From: an uncultured Coxiella sp.
GTDB taxonomy: Bacteria > Pseudomonadota > Gammaproteobacteria > Coxiellales > Coxiellaceae
DNA length: 64,000 bases
Assembly (NCBI GenBank): GCA_902623005.1
Contig: CACNSC010000002.1
Coordinates: 1-64,000, forward strand
Reading direction: 5' to 3'
The first letter of the stretch is position 1; every line of letters starts with the position of its first letter. The position numbers were made by a program, and so were the translations under genes. Below are positions 24,014 through 32,890 of the stretch, piece after piece. The notes beneath the pieces were generated by a model, which saw only the letters and a list, made by a program, of their open reading frames with translations, had not been told where the DNA came from and did not search any database.

Positions 24014-25498
24014 TTAAATATCCAAAGGTTTTTGCAAGACGTAATCAAAACATTTTGATTGGTAGTCAAGTTTTTTGCGCTGATCAAGGTGTGCTGTCAC
24101 GGCAACATAAAGCGGTTGTGGTTGCCCCGATGGAATATTTTGACGCAGTGTTTCAATCAGCTGGTCACCCGGTATATCAGGCAGGCCGATATCGATTAGC
24201 ACGATATCAAATTTGTGGTGGTCTAGTGACAGGGCCTGTTCAGCATTCGATGTTGTGGTGACGTCACATTGATGTGACGTTAATAGCATGTCTGCATAGC
24301 GTTGCGAGATCGGATCATCTTCAACCACTAAGACCCTAGGATTTGGCGATGCGACTTGGTTAAGTATTTGCTTTAGTGAGTGGTGGTCGGTGATTTTTGA
24401 TGGCACTGTCTCGTTGACATAATCTAAGGGCAAGACAAGCGTGAAGCAGCTACCATGATGCATTTTGCTGCTCACGGATATTGAGCCATTGAGCGTTGTT
24501 ACCAGCTGTTTGACCAGACTTAATCCCAAGCCAGGCCCATAGTTAAGCTGATTGGGGGATGTAGCAGTGCGATGAAAAGGATCGAAAATCGTATTAAGAT
24601 CGGATGATTCAATACCGAGCCCGGTATCAATGACATGGATCTCTAATTCGTTTTGTTGGGTTAAGTTGCATTGAACGGTGATTTCACCTTGTTCAGTATA
24701 CTTAACTGCATTACAAATAAGATTGAGCAGAATTCGTGAAAAAATGGTTTTGTCGGTGGTGATCTTTTTCGGCAACTTCTCGCTAATCACAACATTCACG
24801 GATAGCGATTTCTGTGAGATCTCAGCTTGATACAGTTTGAGGGTCTCTTGCAGCACATTGTCAAGATCGATCAATTCCGGCTTTACACGAATTTCGTGTT
24901 GTTCATTGCGCGTCAGGTCGATGATATCGTTAAGTAGATTCAGCAGTTGCTTACTTGAAGTAATGATGTCGTTCAGCATAGACTGCTTTTCTTTATCGTG
25001 CTCTTTATCAAGCAGTAGCTGCGACATGCCTAGAATGCCACTAAACGGTGTTCTAAAATCGTGGCTGATATTCATCAAAAATTGAGACTTTGCACGGTTG
25101 GCTTTTTCGGCAATTTCCTCGGCTTGTTTGATTGATGTAATGTCATTATAAATCCCGAGTATGCCGATACTGTTATTGTTATCATCAACAATTGGGACTT
25201 TGCTGGTGAGTAGGTGCCTGATTTCACCCGTTTCAGTGACTTGTGTTTCCTCGATATTGTTATGTTCTTGTTGAGTTGCGATGATGCGCTCATCCATCCT
25301 GCGGTAGTGTTCACTGCTATGCTTTTCAACCGGGAGATCAAAGTCAGTTTTTCCAATGATGGCATCGGTTGAATCGATTCCGACATGCTTAGCAAAACTG
25401 TCGTTACAACCCAAGTACACACCATCTCGATTTTTCCAGAATAGGCATACCGATAGTTTTTTTATCAGCGTGTTGAGTAGATGATCATTCATGTTCAT
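24014..25498 (-). CDS. hybrid sensor histidine kinase (PAS-HisKA-HATPase-REC)
   Basis: The 494-aa cytoplasmic sensor has a PAS domain (about 10-125, FWKNRDGVYLGCNDSFAKHVG and LGIYNDITSIK) and a HisKA domain with NISHDFRTP (phospho-acceptor His146). An HATPase_c domain follows (N-box around NLICNAVKY at 259-267, G1 DTGLGI 291-296, G2 GPGLGL 321-326), then a receiver domain (388-494) with the acidic pair VVEDD, phospho-acceptor Asp436 and a Lys in the final LQKP. No transmembrane segments are seen. Its start overlaps the stop of the 678-aa gene by one base (TAATG), so the two are translationally coupled. The target of the phosphorelay is not in the window. Confidence 0.94.
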   Translation of the reverse strand: MNMNDHLLNTLIKKLSVCLFWKNRDGVYLGCNDSFAKHVGIDSTDAIIGKTDFDLPVEKHSSEHYRRMDERIIATQQEHNNIEETQVTETGEIRHLLTSKVPIVDDNNNSIGILGIYNDITSIKQAEEIAEKANRAKSQFLMNISHDFRTPFSGILGMSQLLLDKEHDKEKQSMLNDIITSSKQLLNLLNDIIDLTRNEQHEIRVKPELIDLDNVLQETLKLYQAEISQKSLSVNVVISEKLPKKITTDKTIFSRILLNLICNAVKYTEQGEITVQCNLTQQNELEIHVIDTGLGIESSDLNTIFDPFHRTATSPNQLNYGPGLGLSLVKQLVTTLNGSISVSSKMHHGSCFTLVLPLDYVNETVPSKITDHHSLKQILNQVASPNPRVLVVEDDPISQRYADMLLTSHQCDVTTTSNAEQALSLDHHKFDIVLIDIGLPDIPGDQLIETLRQNIPSGQPQPLYVAVTAHLDQRKKLDYQSKCFDYVLQKPLDI

Positions 25499-27534
25499 TA
25501 TACAAACTCAAAAAGATTAGGACCACTTTTAGTTTCCTCAAAAGTAGATGCTGGATTATCATCGCAAAAAGTCTTATGTCGTTGTGATGCAGTGAAGTTA
25601 TCGTACTGATTGGTTTTTTGATTGACATTAATGCTGAGTGAAGAAGGTAATACATCGCGTTTATTGAAAAGTTCGCTCCACAGTGACACAGAAAATATGT
25701 GGCTATGATATTTGGGTAAGAGTGGATCTTGCGGATGCAAAGCAATACCATTTTTCTCAACTTTCACCAGGCGATCAGAGGGGAGTAATTTTGTAATCAA
25801 TGCCAGCATGAAATTAAGTACGGAAGCAAGCAGATTGGTGATAGGTTGAGCTTGATTTGAATCGAGGATAAACAATGAAAAATGTAAAATTGTTGATATG
25901 ACGCACAAAGAAAAATGAAAGTTATTGGTCATCATTTGTTGAATCAGGTGTTTTTCAAGGCTGAAGGGTTGTTGGTTTGCATCAACCATACGCAAGATAT
26001 CCAATAATTTTTGTTCGTATTGGATTTGGATTTTCGTTGGCCCAATGCTGATAATGCCATCATTATCGACATAGATAAATGCACCACGAAAATTTGGTTC
26101 GTTGTTGTTGGCATATTGCATCATTAAGGGAACTGAGAGACATAGCAACGCGGAATAAAAGATAGGATTAGTGATGATGCTTGTTTTTGTAAAAACACTA
26201 AGGACACTGAAGATATGGATGCCATTGAGAGCAAATAATGGTATTACCCATGACAGCGGTGGCTGTCGATGATCGGATGAGACTTTGAGCTGGTAACCTT
26301 CACTCCATTTAAGAGAACCAAAATCTTCAGCGCTAAAACCACCAACATCTTTCAGTGTGGTATAAAGCCTGTCTTGCATTTCATTGTAATTAATAAATGG
26401 TGGGTTATTGGTATCGGGTGTTTGATAAATGCCGTGTGGTGAGAATCTTTGTGACGTGACCAAAATGCCATCATACTGTGATCTCATGATACAGAGTGTT
26501 TCATTGGGATCTTTGCTCATGTAGATGATAGGGTCAATCTCTTTCGGGTGATTAAAATGTGCAGCAAGCATGTATTGAAAAGCCACTTTAATCCCAGATT
26601 TATCGGTGATCTTGGGCGGCTTAAACGTGCAGGCTGAGGCATCAATGACCCGTTGACTGGTGCATAGTGCAATATCGTTATCAATAGTGCTAAATTCGAT
26701 CTGATATTTGGGCGTGGGGTTGTGCTTCTGGTCAATAAGGTATTTCTTCGCAGCACTAATAGCGCGGTGACCGGCAATGCCTCCACCAATGATTAAAATA
26801 GCCATGCAGTTAGAGATTGCCTCAGGGCTCGAAACTGTGTTTTCAGACTCTGTGGGTGAGACGTTCTTAACCCAGCCTTGTTCTCGCATGATGTCAGATG
26901 ATGTTTTATTGAAGTTACGTTGTAACGTCTCTTTGTTGGTAATAAACGCCTCACGAGTAACAAAATGTGTTTTCCCGGCTTGCTGCTTGATCGCAATAAT
27001 GTTGTTGTGTCTCTCGTTAAATTTAACGGCAGCCAGGTTGTACTGGCTATCTGCTGATGCATATGTGCTATTGAGCTCAACGAACGTTCCAGCCAGCAAT
27101 GGATCGTCATGGATAACTTTAGCGGATTGAGCGCACTCTTCGGCTGTGTGAGGGCTGTCAAGATGGTGAGGCCCTTTATGAATACGCAATCCGTATCCCT
27201 TCGTCATTGATTGATGAATGGGCATGGTATAGCTTTTCATTTCAGTATCATTAGCGGTTTTTTGATTGTCGTTAGGATCACCCACTGTGTAGGCAGATTG
27301 AGAGCGTATCTTCTTTTCGGTCCACAATGCAGCATCGCGTGGTGCAATCATGCAGATTTTTTCATATTTAATGTCGCGGTTGATGTTATCGGAATGTTCG
27401 CTGATGAAAGCGAATTCTCTAGAGATTTCGTTGATGAAATCCAACTCAATACTTTCTTCTTTACTTTCTTCTTTGTAAATGTCTGGGGCTGATTGCGGCC
27501 TGGTCATGGCTTCTTTTAGATCAAGTTTTGGCAT
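25498..27534 (-). CDS. unknown 678-aa protein with a Rossmann-type nucleotide site and membrane segments
   Basis: The first 240 residues are polar and unrecognised. AILIIGGGIAGHRAISAAKKYL (about 245-266) is a classical FAD/NAD-binding beta-alpha-beta turn (GGGIAG) followed by a charged helix, as in flavoprotein monooxygenases or NAD-dependent oxidoreductases. After it, two hydrophobic hairpins occur at about 437-485 and 560-610. The C-terminal tail is polar and acidic (TFEETKSGPNLFEFV). I know of no family with this architecture. It is the first gene of a pair with the hybrid kinase. A PmrA-like repeat (27629-27648) lies about 95 bp upstream. The combination suggests a membrane-associated redox or nucleotide-binding effector, which is inference. 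Confidence 0.65.
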   Translation of the reverse strand: MPKLDLKEAMTRPQSAPDIYKEESKEESIELDFINEISREFAFISEHSDNINRDIKYEKICMIAPRDAALWTEKKIRSQSAYTVGDPNDNQKTANDTEMKSYTMPIHQSMTKGYGLRIHKGPHHLDSPHTAEECAQSAKVIHDDPLLAGTFVELNSTYASADSQYNLAAVKFNERHNNIIAIKQQAGKTHFVTREAFITNKETLQRNFNKTSSDIMREQGWVKNVSPTESENTVSSPEAISNCMAILIIGGGIAGHRAISAAKKYLIDQKHNPTPKYQIEFSTIDNDIALCTSQRVIDASACTFKPPKITDKSGIKVAFQYMLAAHFNHPKEIDPIIYMSKDPNETLCIMRSQYDGILVTSQRFSPHGIYQTPDTNNPPFINYNEMQDRLYTTLKDVGGFSAEDFGSLKWSEGYQLKVSSDHRQPPLSWVIPLFALNGIHIFSVLSVFTKTSIITNPIFYSALLCLSVPLMMQYANNNEPNFRGAFIYVDNDGIISIGPTKIQIQYEQKLLDILRMVDANQQPFSLEKHLIQQMMTNNFHFSLCVISTILHFSLFILDSNQAQPITNLLASVLNFMLALITKLLPSDRLVKVEKNGIALHPQDPLLPKYHSHIFSVSLWSELFNKRDVLPSSLSINVNQKTNQYDNFTASQRHKTFCDDNPASTFEETKSGPNLFEFV

Positions 27535-27628
27535 GAGGACATTTAAACCGCGGTATTGAATTGATTATGACATGAGCAAGTCGTGATGAAACGAAGGTAC
27601 AATGTCTAGGGTATAATACTAACAACGC

Positions 27629-27648
27629 ATTATTAAATTAATCTTAAA
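27629..27648 (-). promoter_or_regulatory. PmrA-like TTAA-N7-TTAA direct repeat (best of three)
   Basis: The minus strand reads TTTAAGATTAATTTAATAAT. It matches 14 of 18 fixed positions of the Legionella/Coxiella PmrA box cTTAATatT-N2-cTTAATatT with exact spacing. A TATTAT box (27613-27618) lies 10 nt downstream as a likely -10 element for the 678-aa gene and kinase. Confidence 0.38.
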
Positions 27649-27796
27649 TGCTTTGAGTTTGATCAATGATCCTGGTGGTTGTGTGTTATTTAATCAAGCG
27701 TAAAGTTTAGAGAGGGGGCTTTAATGATCGACTGATTTATTTTTGAACAAATCCATCAAGCCTAAGCCCCACAACTTTGGTTTTTTTATTCGAAGA

Positions 27797-28585
27797 TCAT
27801 GGTTTCATTGTGAAAGGTGGGTATTTATCCGTAGTCAGCAAAATCGCATAGCAGGTGACTCTCAAGCTCCAGCGCATGACACCAACCACGAAATCAAAAA
27901 ATACCCTGGGGTAACGACCCGTGAAGATTATACAAATCCAAGCCAGAGCAGTGAAAACCAGTCCAATCAAGCCCAATACAATTAAAATTACGTAGTGTGG
28001 AATGGCTAAAAACCATTTGACTAGAGGTAATCCGCGATTCAATGATTGGCCGTCAATGTAGGGAATCTCAACGTGGATTCGCTGTTGTTCATCGGTCGAT
28101 GGGTATTGGTCAGTTAAAAAATATAGATAGGCGCTGATTCGAAGTAAAAAACTCATCAGTTCGACATTCCAGTTAAACCACCATTTGGGGTATTTTTTGC
28201 GAAATAACAGCATCACTAGTGGTCCCAAAAACAGAAAAGCACTTGATACTAGTAATGGCGAGGATACATAAGTCGACATCAGATTATGATGGCCATTATA
28301 CGATGAATAATCTTTAGCATCGTCAAAAGAGATGAAGTTCGATGCAGATGATGAATCGCTGTGGTGGTAAATCTCGTGAATGTAATGGTTCGCATAGGTT
28401 ACGCTTGGGCCTTTTAAGGTAATGGAGGACGAGTTTTCAGTAATTAGCCCCATAACAATTAGAATAGGTATGACCAGGATAAATCGAAATAGTGTTGTGA
28501 TACGACTTAGGCGCTCTGGATAGTCAATATTCAGTTGAATTGGGCTAGCAAGCTGTTGATCTTGTATGGATTGTTGGTCTGGCAT
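27797..28585 (-). CDS. DUF4389-type membrane protein
   Basis: The 262-aa protein has about six membrane helices arranged as two DUF4389-like units. The first starts QLNIDYPERLSRITTLFRFI, and the second has VEIPYIDGQSLNRGLPLVKW and then LAIPHYVILIVLG. FTGRYPRVFFDFVVGVMRWSLRV is the characteristic repeat of the family. The function of the family is unknown. AAGGA lies before the ATG at 28585. The gene is monocistronic as far as can be seen, with 211 bp from the 678-aa gene start to its 3' end on the right. Confidence 0.85.
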   Translation of the reverse strand: MPDQQSIQDQQLASPIQLNIDYPERLSRITTLFRFILVIPILIVMGLITENSSSITLKGPSVTYANHYIHEIYHHSDSSSASNFISFDDAKDYSSYNGHHNLMSTYVSSPLLVSSAFLFLGPLVMLLFRKKYPKWWFNWNVELMSFLLRISAYLYFLTDQYPSTDEQQRIHVEIPYIDGQSLNRGLPLVKWFLAIPHYVILIVLGLIGLVFTALAWICIIFTGRYPRVFFDFVVGVMRWSLRVTCYAILLTTDKYPPFTMKP

Positions 28586-28751
28586 AAGAGCATCCTTGTT
28601 CTTGTGGTAAGCTTCAAACTAACATAAAAAATCGGTTATTTTTAATGGGTATAACACTTTACTAGTTATGGTCAAGCGATGTGAGGATTGGGCTAGCTAT
28701 CCAAATATAAAACGTAGATATAACGACATCAGGTGTTTTAAAAACACTAAC

Positions 28752-29438
28752 TCACTTTGAAGGTAGTAGGTTGTTCACCAAGCGATAATTAACACTGTTT
28801 AGAAAGTAACGTGCGGTGAGTTGGTTTTTTTCATCATCACTCAGGTCGCCGTTGGTGTTTAATAGTTGACGCTTTCGTTGTGTGGTGTCGTGTAAACTGA
28901 TTGCGGCAGCTGCGGATAGATTTAAACTTTCAGTCATACCACTCATTGAGATTTGGTAAGTCATGTCGCAGGCCTGTAATGCCATCTCACTCAAACCTTG
29001 TTGCTCGTTACCTAACAACAAAACCAAGGGTTGATCAACGGGCACCGCATGCAGTGGTTGCGAACCCTGTAAAGCTGCACCAGCGATAAAAAATTGTGTC
29101 GCAGAAAGTTGTTGCAAGCACTCGTTTAAGCTTTGGTGAATTGTAATATCTACCCAATACCATGCACCACGTGTCAGTCGTCGTAATGACATTGCCTCGC
29201 CTTGTGGTTGAATCACATGACAGTGTTGAATGCCGAAACACTCACATGTGCGTAGAATAGCTAAAGCATTATTAATGTCATAAGGCATCTCAAGAACGAT
29301 TTGAATTGAACTCAAGCGGTGATCCAGTACAGATTGAATGCGTTGTTGACGCCGTTCTGTAACGTAGGGTTTCAGCCTGGTAATAACCTGGTCAGCAGTA
29401 AAATGTTGAAGTTTTTTGATCAAATGCGTTTTTGGCAT
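28752..29438 (-). CDS. trmH: tRNA (guanosine-2'-O-)-methyltransferase TrmH
   Basis: A SPOUT-class methyltransferase, most likely modifying Gm18 in the D-loop of tRNAs with S-adenosylmethionine. The 228 aa match the E. coli TrmH length. The N-terminal extension YVTERRQQRIQSVLDHRLSS is TrmH-specific. The knot motifs are NNALAILRTCECFG, LVLLLGNEQQGLSE and ISMSGMTESLNLSAAAAI. The ATG at 29438 is chosen over a GTG at 29444; neither has a strong ribosome site. It is divergent from ribD, 82 bp apart. Confidence 0.93.
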   Translation of the reverse strand: MPKTHLIKKLQHFTADQVITRLKPYVTERRQQRIQSVLDHRLSSIQIVLEMPYDINNALAILRTCECFGIQHCHVIQPQGEAMSLRRLTRGAWYWVDITIHQSLNECLQQLSATQFFIAGAALQGSQPLHAVPVDQPLVLLLGNEQQGLSEMALQACDMTYQISMSGMTESLNLSAAAAISLHDTTQRKRQLLNTNGDLSDDEKNQLTARYFLNSVNYRLVNNLLPSK

Positions 29439-29520
29439 GAGCACGTCTACGCTTGTTGAATAGGGCTGAGTATAGTTACAATTGCCGTCGTGTTTTTCAA
29501 GTTATTGAATAAGAGGCTAT

Positions 29521-30597
29521 GTGAATACAGATCAACTGCAATCTTGGATGCTTGAGGCTTTAAAACAAGCACAATTGCGTCGTGGCTTCTGTGCGCCTAA
29601 TCCTTCAGTAGGCGCTGTGATTGTGAAAAATGATCAAATTATCGCTCATGGTCATCATCCAGGACCGGGTCACCCTCATGCTGAGGTCAATGCGATTGCT
29701 ATGGCTGGAGTAGCGGCTCAAGGGGCAGCTTTGCTAGTAACGCTGGAGCCGTGTTGCCACACGGGGAGAACTCCACCGTGTACAGACGCGATAATTGCAG
29801 CAGGTATTACTGAGGTATGGTTTGGTTTTTACGATCCGAACGATGTGGTTGCGGGAAAAGGACAAAAGACACTGCAGGATGCAGGCATTTCTTGTCAGTT
29901 TTTACCGGAAACTGAAGTCATAGAGTTTTATCGCAGTTATTACCATTGGACGATCTATCATCGCCCCTATGTCACAGTGAAGTTAGCCCTGACTGCCAAT
30001 GGTGGTGTTGCTAAGCGGTGCGGCTCCCCAATTCGTATAACAGGACTTGAAGCCAATCAATTCACACATCGGGCACGATATTGTGCAGATGCCATTTTAA
30101 CTAGCATAGCGACCGTCTTGGCGGATGATCCACAGCTTAATGCCCGTCAAGTTCATTCAATTACGGCGAAGCCAGTCATGCTGATTGACCCACTAGCGCG
30201 GCTGCCACTGGATGCAACGTTATGGCAAACCGCAAAATCCATTACTATTTTTCATACTGCAGATGCACCATTAGAGCGAATAAATGCTTTAGTTTCACAA
30301 GGTGCACATTGTATCGAGAGTGCTAGTTTACCAACGGGACGACTGGATCTTGATGGCCTGCTTGCGAGTATTGCTAGCATTGGTATCCACGATTTATGGG
30401 TGGAAGTCGGGCCAACTTTGTTTAAAGCCTTACTTGCAATCAATGCAGTGTCTGAAACTAAAGTGCTTATCTCATCTAAAATGCACCAGTCCGAAATGCC
30501 AGCAAATCTTGATGCGGTGATAGGAAACGGTCAACAAGGCAGCAGTGATTGGCTGCAATTTGGCGATGATTGCTTATGGACTCATCGCTATGAGTGA
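29521..30597 (+). CDS. ribD: bifunctional diaminohydroxyphosphoribosylaminopyrimidine deaminase / 5-amino-6-(5-phosphoribosylamino)uracil reductase
   Basis: Catalyses the second and third steps from GTP to riboflavin. The 358 aa are normal. The N-terminal deaminase has the zinc site HPHAEVNAI and LEPCCHTGRTPPCTDAI. The C-terminal reductase (about 145-358) begins RPYVTVKLALTANG and contains VLADDPQLNAR and DLWVEVGPTLFKALL. It starts with GTG. It is followed 60 bp later by an amino-acid permease rather than ribE, so the rib cluster is interrupted. The FMN riboswitch lies after that permease and so would not control ribD. Confidence 0.96.
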   Translation: MNTDQLQSWMLEALKQAQLRRGFCAPNPSVGAVIVKNDQIIAHGHHPGPGHPHAEVNAIAMAGVAAQGAALLVTLEPCCHTGRTPPCTDAIIAAGITEVWFGFYDPNDVVAGKGQKTLQDAGISCQFLPETEVIEFYRSYYHWTIYHRPYVTVKLALTANGGVAKRCGSPIRITGLEANQFTHRARYCADAILTSIATVLADDPQLNARQVHSITAKPVMLIDPLARLPLDATLWQTAKSITIFHTADAPLERINALVSQGAHCIESASLPTGRLDLDGLLASIASIGIHDLWVEVGPTLFKALLAINAVSETKVLISSKMHQSEMPANLDAVIGNGQQGSSDWLQFGDDCLWTHRYE

Positions 30598-30657
30598 TAC
30601 TGTCTGTTATGCCGCTATGGATTTTTTATGTCTACCAATTGAAAAGCGATACCTTCA

Positions 30658-32022
30658 TTGAAAACCTTGCGAGCTCACCACGTATTTGCCTTAACACTGA
30701 TTGCAATTATTAATTTGCGAGAGTATCCAGTGCTTGCTTCTATGGGGTGGCACGTGATCTGGTACACCGGAATTGCTTTTATTGGTTTCTTGTTACCCAG
30801 TGCCTGGATTTGTGCGCAATTGGTCGCATATTTTCCTGAGCAAGGTGGTATGTATACCTGGTTTCGAGAGGCGTTCGGCTTACGTTGGGGGCGGTTGGGC
30901 ATGTCCATGGAGTGGCTCACCAACATGATTAGTTTTCCAGCAACGTGCGCGGTTGTGATTGCGACGATTTTATCTGGAATATGGCCGGCTTGGCAGCCAT
31001 CACTGTGGTTAACTGTGCTTTTAAAGCTGGCTTTATGTTGGTCTTGTGTATTTTTTTGCTGTCGCGGTCTAACAACAACGTATCGCATCAGTGCTTGGGC
31101 AGCATTGTTAGGGGTGATGTTACCGACTGTTTTGATCATCGTGCTGGGCGCGATTTGGGTGGTCACTGGGCACGGTATTGCCTGGCGTGGTTTAAACTCA
31201 GTGCCGTCGTCAGTTACAGGCTGGGAGTGGGGCGTTTTAGTCAGTGTGTTTAGCGCCTATGCGGGTATGCAAGCCAGTACATTTTTTGCCCCTCAGGTGG
31301 AGTCGCCGTCGCGAACTTATCCGCTAGCCTTATTGAGTTGTGCAACAGTCATCGTTTGCATTACAACAGCAGCCGGTTTGGCGATGGCTGCTGTCATGCC
31401 TGCAAGCGCGTTAAATTATGTCGATGGTGTAGTAATTTGTTTTCAGCAATTTTTATTAGCCTTTCATTTATCGCGCTATCTTGATTTTCTTGTTTTTCTC
31501 ATGGTGTTAGGAGCGGTTGCTGCGCTATGCACTTGGATGCAAGCCTTGTCTCGTGGTGTTTATCAGATGGCATTAGAAGGGCAATGGCCGCAATTTTTCA
31601 GCAAGGCAAATGCCCATCAAGTTGCTGTACGAGTATTGGTTTTTCAAGGTGTGGTTGTGAGTGGCTTAATTGGCGTATTGTTGTGTATCGCTGATGCACA
31701 AACAGCATTCTGGCTGATGGTGTTACTCACCAGTCAGATGACAGTGATTTTATACATGGCATTGTTTCTTGCGGGTATGAAGTTACTGATCCCTCACCAA
31801 TCCAATAGTCAACGGTGTGCCACGGTAGTGTCATCCATTGTTGGAATTTGCAGTTCATGCTTGGGGTTGTTAGCCAGTTTCTGGAAACCAGCACACATTG
31901 TATGGACACAATCATTTTACGTTGAGATCGTATTGTTGTGTGATCTATTGTTAGTGGGTATGTGCATGATCTGGTTTTTTATGCCCAGGATGAAGTGGCC
32001 ACACGCTTGGGTCTCATCTTGA
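30658..32022 (+). CDS. APC-family amino-acid permease (GadC-like)
   Basis: The 454-aa protein has about 12 membrane helices. FPEQGGMYTWFREAFGLRWG and the helix-1 region fit the amino acid-polyamine-organocation superfamily, closest in style to glutamate/GABA-type antiporters of Legionella-like bacteria. The substrate is unknown. The start is a TTG at 30658. A 14-codon ORF (ATG 30617, MDFLCLPIEKRYLH) ends with a TGA that overlaps this TTG (TTGA), so translation may be coupled through the short ORF. It sits between ribD and the FMN riboswitch/ribE, so a role in flavin uptake is conceivable, but the sequence itself looks like an amino-acid transporter. Confidence 0.85.
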   Translation: MKTLRAHHVFALTLIAIINLREYPVLASMGWHVIWYTGIAFIGFLLPSAWICAQLVAYFPEQGGMYTWFREAFGLRWGRLGMSMEWLTNMISFPATCAVVIATILSGIWPAWQPSLWLTVLLKLALCWSCVFFCCRGLTTTYRISAWAALLGVMLPTVLIIVLGAIWVVTGHGIAWRGLNSVPSSVTGWEWGVLVSVFSAYAGMQASTFFAPQVESPSRTYPLALLSCATVIVCITTAAGLAMAAVMPASALNYVDGVVICFQQFLLAFHLSRYLDFLVFLMVLGAVAALCTWMQALSRGVYQMALEGQWPQFFSKANAHQVAVRVLVFQGVVVSGLIGVLLCIADAQTAFWLMVLLTSQMTVILYMALFLAGMKLLIPHQSNSQRCATVVSSIVGICSSCLGLLASFWKPAHIVWTQSFYVEIVLLCDLLLVGMCMIWFFMPRMKWPHAWVSS

Positions 32023-32050
32023 CCGTAAATAGCCCACATGCTACTGTTTG

Positions 32051-32190
32051 CGCGATTCTTCAGGGCAGGGTGTAATTCCTGACCGGCGGTAAATCTTCAT
32101 GGATAAGCCCGCGAGCGCACCTTGATTGGTGTTAGCAGATCTAGTGCGATTCTAGAGCCGACGGTAATAGTCCGGATGAAAGAAGTAATC
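32051..32190 (+). promoter_or_regulatory. FMN riboswitch (RFN element)
   Basis: All conserved blocks of the RFN aptamer are present in order: TCTTCAGGGCAGGGTG, AATTCCTGACCGGCGGT, AGCCCGCGAGCG, a variable arm, GATTCTAGAGCCGACGGT and AGTCCGGATGAAAGAAG. FMN binding lowers expression of the genes downstream. It stands 83 bp before ribE and after the permease, so ribE-ribBA-ribH are the regulated genes. A possible Shine-Dalgarno-masking hairpin follows at 32233-32267, as expected for translational control in proteobacteria. Confidence 0.97.
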
Positions 32191-32232
32191 CAGTTGTTGA
32201 AGCCCGTATGCGGTCTTCTCAGCTTTAGCTAT

Positions 32233-32267
32233 GCGCCTGTTGAGTCTCTCTTCATCACCTGAGGCGC
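32233..32267 (+). promoter_or_regulatory. hairpin masking the ribE ribosome-binding site
   Basis: GCGCCT (32233-32238) pairs with AGGCGC (32262-32267). The right arm contains most of the GAGG (32261-32264) that serves ATG32273, so forming the stem would hide the ribosome site. This fits the expression platform of the upstream FMN riboswitch. Confidence 0.55.
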
Positions 32268-32272
32268 CAGTT

Positions 32273-32890
32273 ATGTTTACGGGAATCATTCAGCAGTTAG
32301 GTACGATCAATCAGCTAACGACTCAAGATGCTGGTCTCCTGCTGCAGGTTAGTCACCAGTTTACCGATCTTAATACCGGCGAAAGTATTGCGATTAATGG
32401 GGTCTGTTTGACAGTGACTCATTATAACGATCGAGTGGTCGAGTTTTTTCTCTCCAGTGAGACGTTAGCCGTAACCACATTATCATCATTGGTTATTGAT
32501 CAAACTGTACATCTCGAAAGAGCGTTGTGCGTTGGTGACTCTGTCGGTGGTCATTGGGTTAGTGGTCATATCGATGGTCAGCTGACGGTGAAGTCAATCG
32601 TTCCAATGGGTGAATGCGTTGAGATGACATGGTCTGGTATACCCGAGCACGCGCGTCAATGGTTAGTTCCGAAAGGCAGCATTGCTTTGAATGGTGTGAG
32701 TTTAACCATCAACCGCATACAAGGTGATGAAGTAACGGCGATGTTAATTCCAGAAACCCTTAAAAAAACCATTTTTTCTGCATCTCTTGTGGGTGATCTT
32801 ATCAATGTTGAATATGACATGATGACCAAGACGACAGCTCATCAGGTGCAGCAATATTTACAGGCGCATATCAAGCAAGAGATTAAATAA
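32273..32890 (+). CDS. ribE: riboflavin synthase, alpha chain
   Basis: Forms riboflavin by dismutation of two 6,7-dimethyl-8-ribityllumazine molecules. The 205 aa form the two-barrel repeat. The N-terminus MFTGIIQQLG is conserved and fixes the start at 32273, though the frame is open from 32231. SIAINGVCLTV (first barrel), GGHWVSGHIDG and GSIALNGVSLTI (second barrel) are family motifs. It is the first gene under the FMN riboswitch. The stop is followed directly by the ribBA ATG. Confidence 0.96.
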   Translation: MFTGIIQQLGTINQLTTQDAGLLLQVSHQFTDLNTGESIAINGVCLTVTHYNDRVVEFFLSSETLAVTTLSSLVIDQTVHLERALCVGDSVGGHWVSGHIDGQLTVKSIVPMGECVEMTWSGIPEHARQWLVPKGSIALNGVSLTINRIQGDEVTAMLIPETLKKTIFSASLVGDLINVEYDMMTKTTAHQVQQYLQAHIKQEIK

